A stretch of 53,912 bases of DNA, taken from Saprospiraceae bacterium. Its GTDB lineage: Bacteria > Bacteroidota > Bacteroidia > Chitinophagales > Saprospiraceae. The notes beneath the pieces are model-generated. The model was not told where the DNA came from, ran no database searches, and was given only the letters and a program-made list of their open reading frames with translations. Location of the stretch: NCBI GenBank assembly GCA_020630775.1, contig JAHDIN010000015.1:12607-66518 (forward strand), given 5' to 3'. Shown here piece by piece: positions 43,492 through 51,249 of this stretch. The position numbers were made by a program, and so were the translations under genes. Each line of letters begins with the position of its first letter. Position 1 is the stretch's first letter.

Positions 43492-44507
43492 TGCTAATAA
43501 ATCTAATAAGTGATACGGTCACAAAACCGACGAATGGTATGCGCGCCTACATGATGGACGCGGAAGTTGGCGATGATGTATTTGGCCAAGATCCTACAAT
43601 CAATGCATTAGAACATAAATTAGCATCCATGTTTGGTCATGAAAGTGCCTTATTCTGCCCTTCTGGAACGATGACTAATCAGATTGCTATCAAAACACAT
43701 ACACAACCTCTAGATGAATTGATTTGCGAGAAAACATCGCATGTTTATCAATATGAAACAGGTGGTTATGGCTTTAACTCGGGTATTGCAGTTAATTTGG
43801 TTGACGGCGCATTTGGTAAACTCAATCCAGAACTTATCGACAAAGCTGTTAAGCCTGTTTATGATTGGTTACCCATTTCAAAATTGGTAGTGGTTGAAAA
43901 CAGCACTAATAAAGGAGGTGGCAATTATTATACACTAGATGAACTCAAAGCCATCCGACAGACATGTGATAAACATCAGCTTAAGTTACACTTAGATGGC
44001 GCACGATTATTTAATGTTTTGGTAGAAACTCAAGATAAAACCGAAGATGTCGGCGCTATTTTCGATTCAGTATCCATATGTCTTTCTAAAGGCTTAGGTG
44101 CACCTGTAGGATCGGTTTTAATAGGTGATAAAGATTTCATTACGCGAGCACGGCGCTATAGAAAAGTGATGGGTGGTGGCATGCGCCAAGCGGGCATTAT
44201 CGCTGCGGCATGTATCTATGCTTTAGATAATCACGTGGACCGATTAAAAGAGGATAACAACAGAGCCAAATCCATAGGACAATTTTTAGAAGGATTGGAT
44301 TATGTTGCTTCTGTAAATCCTGTTAAGACCAACATCGTCATCTTTACACTAAAGACTATTAAGGCTGTTGACTTTGTAGAAATGCTCAAATCGCATGGTA
44401 TCAATGCTTCTGCTTTTGGAGAAATGCAGGTACGATTTGTTACGCATTTGGATTTTACGGAGGAGATGAAGGAGGCATTGTTTCTTATTTTGAATAAAAT
44501 GGGGTGA
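43491..44507 (+). CDS. ltaE: Low-specificity L-threonine aldolase
   Basis: This 338-residue PLP enzyme, a normal length for the family, splits L-threonine or L-allo-threonine into glycine and acetaldehyde. Visible hallmarks are the N terminus ISDTVTKPTNGMR, EVGDDVFGQDPT (25-36), FCPSGTMTNQIA (55-66), HLDGARLFN (167-175; Asp169 and Arg172) and the PLP lysine in CLSKGLGAP (Lys200). The protein is cytoplasmic. The start codon at 43491 abuts the palindrome shared with the divergent NUDIX-type regulator gene, so control by that regulator is plausible. A 7-bp tandem tract follows its stop codon. Confidence 0.95.
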   Translation: MLINLISDTVTKPTNGMRAYMMDAEVGDDVFGQDPTINALEHKLASMFGHESALFCPSGTMTNQIAIKTHTQPLDELICEKTSHVYQYETGGYGFNSGIAVNLVDGAFGKLNPELIDKAVKPVYDWLPISKLVVVENSTNKGGGNYYTLDELKAIRQTCDKHQLKLHLDGARLFNVLVETQDKTEDVGAIFDSVSICLSKGLGAPVGSVLIGDKDFITRARRYRKVMGGGMRQAGIIAAACIYALDNHVDRLKEDNNRAKSIGQFLEGLDYVASVNPVKTNIVIFTLKTIKAVDFVEMLKSHGINASAFGEMQVRFVTHLDFTEEMKEALFLILNKMG

Positions 44508-44512
44508 CGGGC

Positions 44513-44568
44513 TTTGGTATTTGGTATTTGGTCTTTGGTCTTTGGTCTTTGGTCTTTGGTCTTTGGTA
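44513..44568. repeat. 7-bp tandem word tract TTTGGTA/TTTGGTC, eight copies
   Basis: Eight perfect-length units (two TTTGGTA, five TTTGGTC, one TTTGGTA) run from 44513 to 44568, starting 5 bp after the aldolase stop codon. The word CTGCGATC then occurs twice (about 44569-44590). The gap separates convergent genes. Confidence 0.92.
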
Positions 44569-44629
44569 CTGCGATCCTCGATGCTGCGATCGAAGGTTCT
44601 TAGGGCTTTAGATATTGCGTATTGACTAT

Positions 44630-45118
44630 TTAGGATTTAATTATGTGGGCGGATTCTAATTCTGCTGGGGATGGAATTTGGAACCATGTTTCCATAAATT
44701 CAAACATTTCTTCTGTTACTTCGAATTCGAAAGATGCACCTTTTTCTTGGTTCCTTTTTTGCACACGTGCGTACCTGACGGCTTTGGGGATATCCAAATA
44801 ATGCATTTGACATTTAAATCCATGAGTGGCAGCAAAATTTCTAAATTTCTCTCTGTGTTCTAACGTCGCTAATCCAACATCCAAAATAGAATCCACTTTC
44901 GCTGTCTCTAATTGTTCAATTAAGTGCATAATCATATTCTCAGCACGTTCAATACGTTCAAGGATCCATTCTAGTCCGTCCGATTCTTTTTTATCGGGAA
45001 AGAACAAGGTTTTGTTCCACTTATCAATAGAAAAAATAATTCCGTTGACCTTTTCTTTGAGTTGGTTTGAATAGGTGGTCTTGCCTGCTCCTGTATTGCC
45101 TACGATTAGATGGATCAT
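44630..45118 (-). CDS. P-loop ATPase/kinase-like protein
   Basis: This 162-residue protein begins MIHLIVGNTGAGKTTYSNQL with a Walker A motif GNTGAGKT (7-14) at the very N terminus. A FSIDKWNK motif and VDSILDVGL strand follow as in small kinases of the zeta-toxin/AAA_33 group that phosphorylate small molecules. A lid-like basic segment (RYARVQKRNQEK) lies near 118-129. It has no membrane segment. The substrate is unknown, and no antitoxin-like gene is adjacent, so toxin activity is not implied. Confidence 0.8.
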   Translation of the reverse strand: MIHLIVGNTGAGKTTYSNQLKEKVNGIIFSIDKWNKTLFFPDKKESDGLEWILERIERAENMIMHLIEQLETAKVDSILDVGLATLEHREKFRNFAATHGFKCQMHYLDIPKAVRYARVQKRNQEKGASFEFEVTEEMFEFMETWFQIPSPAELESAHIIKS

Positions 45119-45217
45119 TTTTTGGTTACTTGAGGAGAATAATTATTTGTAAATTATGTCTATATTTCCTTGATAGGTGAGAGATTTCTAATCAGCAGAA
45201 AAAAGATAGGTATACCA

Positions 45218-45523
45218 CTATTTCGATGCTCGGGAAACTTTTTTCATCCCCCAATCTCTGCCTGTTTTACTTGAATAAGATGAACTTTTCCCAAGGATTC
45301 TTCCATTTCTCGCGGATCTTACAACAAAGTAGTGTTTACCAGCTTTAGAAATTCTTGATTCAAAGCCTTTAGACGTCTTCGAATTTCTGATGACAGAATC
45401 AATTCCTTTTTGAGCATTAGCTCTATTTGAGTAGGCTTCACTTATGAGTACAACCTTTCCAACAGAATCAATAATTCTGAAATAATAACCATCTTTCCCT
45501 TTGAATATTTCGTATTTACTCAT
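45218..45523 (-). CDS. DUF1508 (YegP-like) protein
   Basis: This 101-residue protein has two tandem copies of the DUF1508 fold: about 3-50 (YYFRIIDSVGKVVLISEAYS, then NAQKGIDSVI) and about 55-95 (HYFVVRSARNGRILGKSSSY, then TGRDWGMKKV). YegP-like proteins are small and cytoplasmic, of unknown function. Its ATG overlaps the stop codon of the HEPN-like gene upstream by 4 nt (ATGA), so the two are translationally coupled. A functional tie with the HEPN-like protein is an inference from this coupling. Confidence 0.85.
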   Translation of the reverse strand: MSKYEIFKGKDGYYFRIIDSVGKVVLISEAYSNRANAQKGIDSVIRNSKTSKGFESRISKAGKHYFVVRSARNGRILGKSSSYSSKTGRDWGMKKVSRASK

Positions 45524-46116
45524 ACTTGTTTGATAACTGAATTGGCTAATGAATCTACCGTATCAATCCAGATTTTCACTTGCTTGACGCTTAAAGATAG
45601 AAATTTGTGTTGTCCTCTTCCTGTTTTATTGTTTTTATCTGCTTGATGTACAATATGGTGTCTTCTATCCATTAACAATTTTAAAGAAGGAAAAAGTTCT
45701 TTTATTTCTTCAGTTATAATCAAACCACAATTTTCAATCGCTTTTGTAATATTTTCAGGTTGATTATAGCTTCTATGATCCAAAGTGTACTTAATCGACT
45801 CATTTAATAGCACTTCCACTTTGATGCTTTTATGTTCGACTAATTCTTGGAAAGAGAATTTGTTTAATCGAAACTGATCTTTTAACCATATATCCTTTAA
45901 GTTTTTTGGATTCTGATTCGGCAATCTCCAAGTTTCCAAACTCCGCAAAAAATCTTCTAATGTTGAATGAGTTAAAACAACCATTGCTCTCAACAATTCA
46001 GTTTGTGCATTATTAGTTCTACCCGGATTTGAGCCGCCAATTGCTTTGTAAATCTTAAGAAGGTTTTGAAGCCTTCCAATGTTGAGTTCAAACGTATCTA
46101 CGATTTTATCTACCAT
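45520..46116 (-). CDS. HEPN-like domain protein (possible RNase)
   Basis: This 198-residue helical protein ends in a region with RRHHIVHQADKNN; Arg152-x4-His157 fits the Rx4-6H motif of HEPN domains, many of which are RNases in toxin, defence and RNA-processing systems. The preceding helices (LLRAMVVLTHSTLEDFLRSL near 41-60) fit the HEPN four-helix pattern of the MAE_28990/RiboL-PSP-like groups, though I cannot assign a subfamily. It overlaps the DUF1508 gene by 4 nt, so the pair is coupled. RNase activity and any antitoxin role for DUF1508 are inferences. Confidence 0.65.
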   Translation of the reverse strand: MVDKIVDTFELNIGRLQNLLKIYKAIGGSNPGRTNNAQTELLRAMVVLTHSTLEDFLRSLETWRLPNQNPKNLKDIWLKDQFRLNKFSFQELVEHKSIKVEVLLNESIKYTLDHRSYNQPENITKAIENCGLIITEEIKELFPSLKLLMDRRHHIVHQADKNNKTGRGQHKFLSLSVKQVKIWIDTVDSLANSVIKQV

Positions 46117-46188
46117 TTATTTTTGGTTTCCAGTCGTTGCACATTTCTTTTGTTAATTCAAAAATTGGTCGTTCCAATCAGAATGTAC

Positions 46189-46866
46189 TTATTGCCAATA
46201 GCCTTTGACGTCTAAAGCAAACATTGTTTCATATGTAAATCCGCCAATACCAAGATAATTAGCCTTTTGAAAATTTATTAGAGCCTCATTACTATCTTGC
46301 CCCCAAATACCAGTCGCATCACCTTCCGAAAGAAAACCTTTTTCAATTAAAGACACCTGAATATTTTTATAAAGTTTTTTCGTTATGCTATTGGGACACA
46401 CTATACGAACCCAATCTGTAAAATGCTTTTGTTCTGAGATGTAACTATGTTCTACTTCTTGGAGTTTAAAGTTTTTCTCAATAATCGTATCTGTGACTGT
46501 ATAAAATTCAAAAAATTGTTCAGGCACCTTTTTGAGAGACCAAACCAAACAATCATCGGGATTATCTGAAACACAATTTTTATCAGATTTAATTTTTTCC
46601 CATTCTGATATTTCAGGACTTATTTCAATTCTTCTAAAAACAACATGCTTAGCTGTAAGATCATCTCCAGTATATACTATATACGTTTTCATTTCTTTGG
46701 AGACTTGTTCCGGAATCAAGCATCTTGCATAGCAACCAGGACCGGAAGGCATAGAACTTTGAGGATCCCCGTAAGAATTAGGACCTTTGTACAAAGGATC
46801 ATAATTGTAACCACAAGAAGACATTAAGAAAAACAATAAAACAAAGACAACTAAAAAGTATTTCAT
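46189..46866 (-). CDS. Lipoprotein with C-terminal peptidoglycan-binding-like domain
   Basis: This 225-residue protein has a lipoprotein signal (MKYFLVVFVLLFFLMSSC, Cys18). A region rich in cysteines follows (CYARCLIP, NCVSDNPDDC), and the C-terminal 60 residues (IQVSLIEKGFLSEGDATGIW, then DSNEALINFQKANYLGIGG) form a PG_binding_1-type three-helix domain. It is expected at the periplasmic face, attached to membrane and touching cell wall. Its neighbour at 46923-47240 carries the same type of domain. Function beyond wall binding is unknown. Confidence 0.78.
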   Translation of the reverse strand: MKYFLVVFVLLFFLMSSCGYNYDPLYKGPNSYGDPQSSMPSGPGCYARCLIPEQVSKEMKTYIVYTGDDLTAKHVVFRRIEISPEISEWEKIKSDKNCVSDNPDDCLVWSLKKVPEQFFEFYTVTDTIIEKNFKLQEVEHSYISEQKHFTDWVRIVCPNSITKKLYKNIQVSLIEKGFLSEGDATGIWGQDSNEALINFQKANYLGIGGFTYETMFALDVKGYWQ

Positions 46867-46922
46867 GATGATTGTGTTGCTCTTGATGAAATTAAAAAAG
46901 TCTTGATCATAAGCCTAAATAA

Positions 46923-47240
46923 TCATAGACTTTCTAGTGCTTTTAATGTAGCGGCGTCTAGATGTCCCACTTTAAGGCCTTTATCTTTTTGAAATTGAAT
47001 TAAGGCTCTTTTAGTGTTTTCGCCTAGGAAAGGGCCTTCAGCTTTATCAACAGTATAGCCTATGGATTCAAGTTTAGAGGTGATATTAGCTACCATCTCG
47101 CTATATTGATCTATAGAAGCTTCAGATAGTTTTTCCGTTTGCGATTTTATCGAACCTTGAGAGGTTTTAGCCAGATTTCTATTACAAGAAAGTAATGAAA
47201 AAATACAGACGATGAGTACGGCGTTGGATTTAAAAGCCAT
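46923..47240 (-). CDS. Small lipoprotein with peptidoglycan-binding domain
   Basis: This 105-residue protein has a lipoprotein signal (VLIVCIFSLLSC, Cys19) and a compact PG_binding_1-type domain over about 45-105 (ITSKLESIGYTVDKAEGPFL, then NTKRALIQFQKDKGLKVG). It is co-encoded with the bifunctional-nuclease-family gene: its start codon shares one base with the preceding stop codon (TAATG). Role in the wall is inferred from the domain. Confidence 0.8.
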   Translation of the reverse strand: MAFKSNAVLIVCIFSLLSCNRNLAKTSQGSIKSQTEKLSEASIDQYSEMVANITSKLESIGYTVDKAEGPFLGENTKRALIQFQKDKGLKVGHLDAATLKALESL

Positions 47241-47827
47241 TAATCGTTTTCAGCCTTTCTTCGGTTGATCTCATCTCTAATTTTCGCTGCTTTTTCATAG
47301 TCTTCCCTATCAAGCACATCCTCAAGCATTTGATTCAAAGCTTTGACTGAGTATTGCTCAAAGGAATCTGATTTTGGGTCTTCAGCTAAAATTGTATTTT
47401 CTGATTTATCATCTTCATTTTCTAAGACTACGCCTGCCTGATCCATGATGAAGTCAAATGTATAAAGTGGGCTTTTGAATCTTACAGACATTGCAATAGC
47501 GTCTGAAGTTCTTGAATCGATAATAAATTCTTGCCCATCTTTTTCGCAAACCAATTGTGCGTAAAATATGCCGTCTAAAAGATTATTTATGATGACTTCT
47601 TTTAGATGTACGTCAAAGGTATCTAGTGTATTCTTGAAAAGATCGTGTGTCAGTGGTCTATTAGGGGTCATGCGTTCCATTGCCACTGCTATGGCCTGCG
47701 CTTCAAAACCTCCTATGACGATTGGCAATCTCCTTTTACCGTCTATTTCCCCTAAAACTACCGCATAGTTATGTGATTGGGTAACACTATGGGACAAAGC
47801 GACGATTTCCAAACCAATTTTCTTCAT
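47240..47827 (-). CDS. Bifunctional nuclease family protein (DUF151) with UVR-like tail
   Basis: The ATG at 47827 gives 195 residues (MKKIGLEIVALSHSVTQSHN); an ATG at 47845 would add six. The BFN/DUF151 domain (about 1-135) shows LPIVIGGFEAQAIAVAMERM and FIIDSRTSDAIAMSVRFKSP, and the C-terminal tail (about 155-190; LNQMLEDVLDREDYEKAAKI) matches a UVR motif as in UvrB/UvrC-linked proteins. Plant and bacterial relatives are reported nucleases, but activity here is unproven. It is divergent from the TPR gene and precedes the small PG-binding lipoprotein with a TAATG overlap. Confidence 0.92.
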   Translation of the reverse strand: MKKIGLEIVALSHSVTQSHNYAVVLGEIDGKRRLPIVIGGFEAQAIAVAMERMTPNRPLTHDLFKNTLDTFDVHLKEVIINNLLDGIFYAQLVCEKDGQEFIIDSRTSDAIAMSVRFKSPLYTFDFIMDQAGVVLENEDDKSENTILAEDPKSDSFEQYSVKALNQMLEDVLDREDYEKAAKIRDEINRRKAEND

Positions 47828-47889
47828 CCGATAAAGATAAAACATTATCCCTCTAAAGACTTAAAATATTAAGGTTTTCAATATATTTT

Positions 47890-48297
47890 ATGGCAAATTC
47901 AAACAAATATCAGACTCTTTTAAGCAAATTGAAGCAGCTTCCGCTACCTTTGAGCTTAGCCAATAATTTTATTTTGAATAGACTCGAACAGCTCTTATCG
48001 TTTTACGAAAATGATCCAAAAGACAGCTTTATCGTATTTGCACTAGCTAAAGAATATGAGACCGAAGGCACACTAGATAAAGCCCTATTTCACTACAAGG
48101 AATTAGAAAATTTAGATCCAGATTATGTCGGTTTATATTACCATTTAGCTAAACTTTATGAAGCTATTACTGAAGAGATGTTGGCTTGTTCCACCTACGA
48201 AAAAGGGATAACCGTAGCAAAAAAACTGGGTGATTTTCATGCACTATCGGAGCTGAATAATGCTTATCAGAATTTGAAGATTTTGATGGGGAATTAA
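47890..48297 (+). CDS. Small TPR-repeat protein
   Basis: This 135-residue cytoplasmic protein contains about two to three tetratricopeptide repeats over 30-120 (SFIVFALAKEYETEGTLDKA, then DPDYVGLYYHLAKLYEAITE). No signal peptide, membrane segment or catalytic motif is present, so it is probably a protein-protein interaction module. It is divergent from the DUF151 gene with a 62-nt gap between start codons. Confidence 0.8.
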   Translation: MANSNKYQTLLSKLKQLPLPLSLANNFILNRLEQLLSFYENDPKDSFIVFALAKEYETEGTLDKALFHYKELENLDPDYVGLYYHLAKLYEAITEEMLACSTYEKGITVAKKLGDFHALSELNNAYQNLKILMGN

Positions 48298-48777
48298 GGT
48301 GTTGCTCCGCGACGTAAAGTCGCAGGTTCAGACTTAGACGTCGGACGGTTGCTCGGTTGCTTGGTAGCTCGGTTGCTCGGCTCAATTTTCTCTTTATTTC
48401 TAAGATTGCGGATTTTTCGACTATTTATTTACTTATGATGCATACACGATTACTGTCTGTAATTGATACTTCCCATTGCGGCAATACGTTCGACTCGCTA
48501 TGCTCGCTCAGTACAGGCGTATCCAAAAGCGCTAGTCCTTTCTAAGATGCTTTTGCTTGTCTCGCAGCTTCAGCTACATATTTTCTGCTTAAGGTAAGCT
48601 GCGCTTACCAAGTCGCTGACGAAAATATTTCGCCCCGCATTGTCGAAAATGACCCTTGAAACCTTGAAACCCTGAATCACCGTTCCTCAAGTTTTACAAC
48701 CTCGATCTTGAAATTGGGTTGACATCAACTAAAACTAATTTCGAGTTTCAAATCTCCAATAACCAACTTCCTCCCTT
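48298..48777. other. Gene-free gap with word repeats and hairpin
   Basis: The 480-bp gap between the convergent TPR and dapF genes has a hairpin GCGAC-GTAAA-GTCGC (48309-48323), an 8-bp tandem tract (48347-48383), and mixed-composition sequence with the phrase CGACTCGCTATGCTCGCTCA near 48492-48511. Its right end carries an inverted copy of the GGAGATTTGAAA word seen elsewhere. Short open frames here have no support. It may contain a degraded repeat element. Confidence 0.5.
48347..48383. repeat. 8-bp tandem word tract GGTTGCTC
   Basis: GGTTGCTC, GGTTGCTT, GGTAGCTC, GGTTGCTC and a partial GGCTC follow one another without gaps from 48347 to 48383. The GCTCGG word is shared with the 18-bp repeat at 41583-41745. 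Confidence 0.85.
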
Positions 48778-49572
48778 TCAAGGGAAAGAAGGAATAGGAA
48801 GTTTAATTGTGCCAGAATAGACGTGAATGGCAGGTCCAATTAATTTGATGTCAATAAAACTATCGCCTTCTTTTCTAAATTCTACTTGAAGAGGTCCGCC
48901 TTTGGTAGATATATGGACAGGACTTTGTAAATCCCATTTTAAGGAAGCAGCTATAGCACACGCTACTGTTCCGGTACCACAAGAATATGTTTCGTCTTCA
49001 ACGCCTCGCTCATAGGTCCTCATTTGAATACCTTGATCTGTTCTATGCATAAAGTTGACGTTAATACCTTCATTTTTATAGGCATCAGAATATCTTATTG
49101 CATGTGCTGATTCAACCAAATGAATGGTGTCTACATCATCAACCACCTTCACATAATGAGGAGAGCCGGTATCCATAATAAAACTGTCATCATGCACTTC
49201 TACTTTTATGACGTCTTGCATAGAAACATTGATAACATCTGTTTTAATAGCCTTGTGGATACCATCAACAGCTTCGAAAGAACATTGATTTAGAGCATAG
49301 CTATTTTGAATTGCAAAATCGATCAGGCATCTGCTGCCATTGCCGCACATAGTACTTCGCCGGCCATCAGCATTAAAATAATCCATTTTGAAATTTTGAG
49401 TTGGGCTAGGTCTTAAAATTATTAAGCCATCAGCACCAACACCAAATCGACGATCGCAAATCGATTTGACTGTATATTGATCAAAAATAGATATGTCAAA
49501 CAACGGAGACATTCCATCAATGATGACAAAATCATTCCCTGTACCATGATATTTTGAAAAGCTTAATTCCAT
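48778..49572 (-). CDS. dapF: Diaminopimelate epimerase
   Basis: The ATG at 49572 gives 264 residues beginning MELSFSKYHGTGNDFVIIDG; an ATG at 49593 would add seven. The enzyme interconverts LL- and meso-diaminopimelate for lysine and peptidoglycan synthesis. The two catalytic cysteines are in MCGNGSRC (Cys76) and SCGTGTVA (Cys198), both in the expected context (NADG...CGNG and ERGVEDETYSCGTG). Length is close to the family norm. It is convergent with the TPR gene across a 480-bp gene-free gap; no other lysine gene is adjacent. Confidence 0.96.
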   Translation of the reverse strand: MELSFSKYHGTGNDFVIIDGMSPLFDISIFDQYTVKSICDRRFGVGADGLIILRPSPTQNFKMDYFNADGRRSTMCGNGSRCLIDFAIQNSYALNQCSFEAVDGIHKAIKTDVINVSMQDVIKVEVHDDSFIMDTGSPHYVKVVDDVDTIHLVESAHAIRYSDAYKNEGINVNFMHRTDQGIQMRTYERGVEDETYSCGTGTVACAIAASLKWDLQSPVHISTKGGPLQVEFRKEGDSFIDIKLIGPAIHVYSGTIKLPIPSFP

Positions 49573-49830
49573 AAAGTCAAAATTAACAAACAAACTTGCT
49601 CTTAAGACTAAAGTAAGACACGGAAAATAGGCAACTAGCTCAAACCGTTAAATTTGTATCCAGATATAACTGTTGATTCATTGCAAACAACATAATTTGG
49701 CTTTTAGCTTCGTTATATCTGTGTAGTCGATAGTCTTTTCCTTTACATAATTGATTTTCAGTTAACTATATATATGAATTTTTATTCAATTATGTTTTAT
49801 CTTATGTCATAAGCCCTTATCTTTACACCG

Positions 49831-51249
49831 ATGAATTCGACCATCAAAATCATATTAGTCTCTTCAGTCAGCACGATCAGCATACTATTGCTCTATCACT
49901 TGTTATTCAACCGTGCACAAATCATTGAAATCGAAGATAATTTCGGAAAAATGGTTGCAGAGCGCCAGATCACTATCCCTCAAAATGATGATGAGATTTA
50001 TTCTACTGACATACCCAATGATTTTATACTTCCTGCTAACAGGGCTCGATATGGTGTAGTTGCCATAAAAGCCGTTAAAATAAAAGGAAATGGTTGGATG
50101 AATCAAAAGTATTCGAAAACGAATGGTTCAGGAGTTATCCTATCTTCTAATGGATACATCGTTACCAATTTTCATGTTGTTGAAGATGCTGATAAAATTC
50201 AAGCGACTCTTGAGAATAAACGTGAATATGATTGTAAGGTTATTGGTACAGATAGATCCACTGATTTAGCCTTGCTAAAGATTGATGCGGATCAGCTACA
50301 ATATTTGGAATTTGGTGATTCAGATTCATTAAATATTGGTGAATGGGTCTTGGCTGTTGGTAATCCATTTAAGTTAACCTCTTCTGTAACTGCTGGAATT
50401 GTCAGTGCTAAGGGCAGAGAAATCAACATTTTTGATCGTCAAGGCATTGAGTCTTTTATCCAAACTGATGCAGCTATTAATCCAGGAAGTAGTGGTGGTG
50501 CACTTATCAATACTAAAGGCCAATTAATGGGCATCAACACAGCAATATTGACCTACAGTGGTAAATATGAAGGTTTCTCCTTCGCTGTCCCAAGTAACAT
50601 TGTGCGAAAGGTGGTCAATGATCTTCGAGAATTTGGGACTGTACAAAGAGCATGGCTTGGGATTGGTATCATGGATATCAATGATAAAACAGCTAAAGAG
50701 TTAAACCTGAACTATGTTGCTGGCGTACTGGTAGATTTGGTAGAAAAAGATGGTGCAGCAAAAGAAGCAGGCGTTGAAAGTGGAGATATCATTATTTCTA
50801 TGGGTGGCAAATCAACACCTACAGAAGCTGTATTTGTAGAATTAATCAGTCAATACAGTCCAGGAGATGAAGTTGATTTAGTCATTATGCGAAATGGCAA
50901 AAAGCTCATAAAGAATGTGATTCTTCGCAATCAATTAAATACTACAGACTTTATTGGCGTACGCAAAGACAAAGTACTAACTGAATTAGGATTCGAGTTA
51001 CGTGATTTAGCAAAAAAAGAAATCGACAGACTGAGTACCGATGGTGTGATGGTTGTCAGTATTATGAAGGATAGCAAGATTTTTAAAACGAATATGGATC
51101 CTGGTTTTGTAATCACATCGTTCAACAATCAATCAATTAATTCCGTCACTGAATTAGTTGAAGCCTTTCAAAGTTATTCTGGTCAAGTGGTCTTAAAGGG
51201 GATTTATGAAAATTACCCTGGAGAATATCCTTACGAATTTTACAAGTAA
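49831..51249 (+). CDS. HtrA/DegP-like serine protease with PDZ domains
   Basis: This 472-residue protein has an N-terminal signal anchor (about 7-26), a trypsin-like domain with catalytic His115 (NFHVVEDAD), Asp145 (STDLALLKI) and Ser221 (NPGSSGGALIN), and a PDZ domain at about 275-365 (WLGIGIMDINDKTAKELN, AGVESGDIIISMGGK) followed by a weaker second PDZ-like region (about 375-465). It acts in the periplasm as a quality-control protease and chaperone for envelope proteins. The many secreted and surface proteins in this window are natural clients in principle. Its 3' end overlaps the MATE gene by 44 nt. Confidence 0.94.
   Translation: MNSTIKIILVSSVSTISILLLYHLLFNRAQIIEIEDNFGKMVAERQITIPQNDDEIYSTDIPNDFILPANRARYGVVAIKAVKIKGNGWMNQKYSKTNGSGVILSSNGYIVTNFHVVEDADKIQATLENKREYDCKVIGTDRSTDLALLKIDADQLQYLEFGDSDSLNIGEWVLAVGNPFKLTSSVTAGIVSAKGREINIFDRQGIESFIQTDAAINPGSSGGALINTKGQLMGINTAILTYSGKYEGFSFAVPSNIVRKVVNDLREFGTVQRAWLGIGIMDINDKTAKELNLNYVAGVLVDLVEKDGAAKEAGVESGDIIISMGGKSTPTEAVFVELISQYSPGDEVDLVIMRNGKKLIKNVILRNQLNTTDFIGVRKDKVLTELGFELRDLAKKEIDRLSTDGVMVVSIMKDSKIFKTNMDPGFVITSFNNQSINSVTELVEAFQSYSGQVVLKGIYENYPGEYPYEFYK

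Noticed and set aside
44630-45118. Zeta-type toxin
   Set aside because: The P-loop resembles that group, but no antitoxin-like gene is adjacent and the substrate-binding features could not be confirmed.
48357-48545. Short plus-strand frame in the gap before dapF
   Set aside because: It has no family features and starts within a word-repeat tract.
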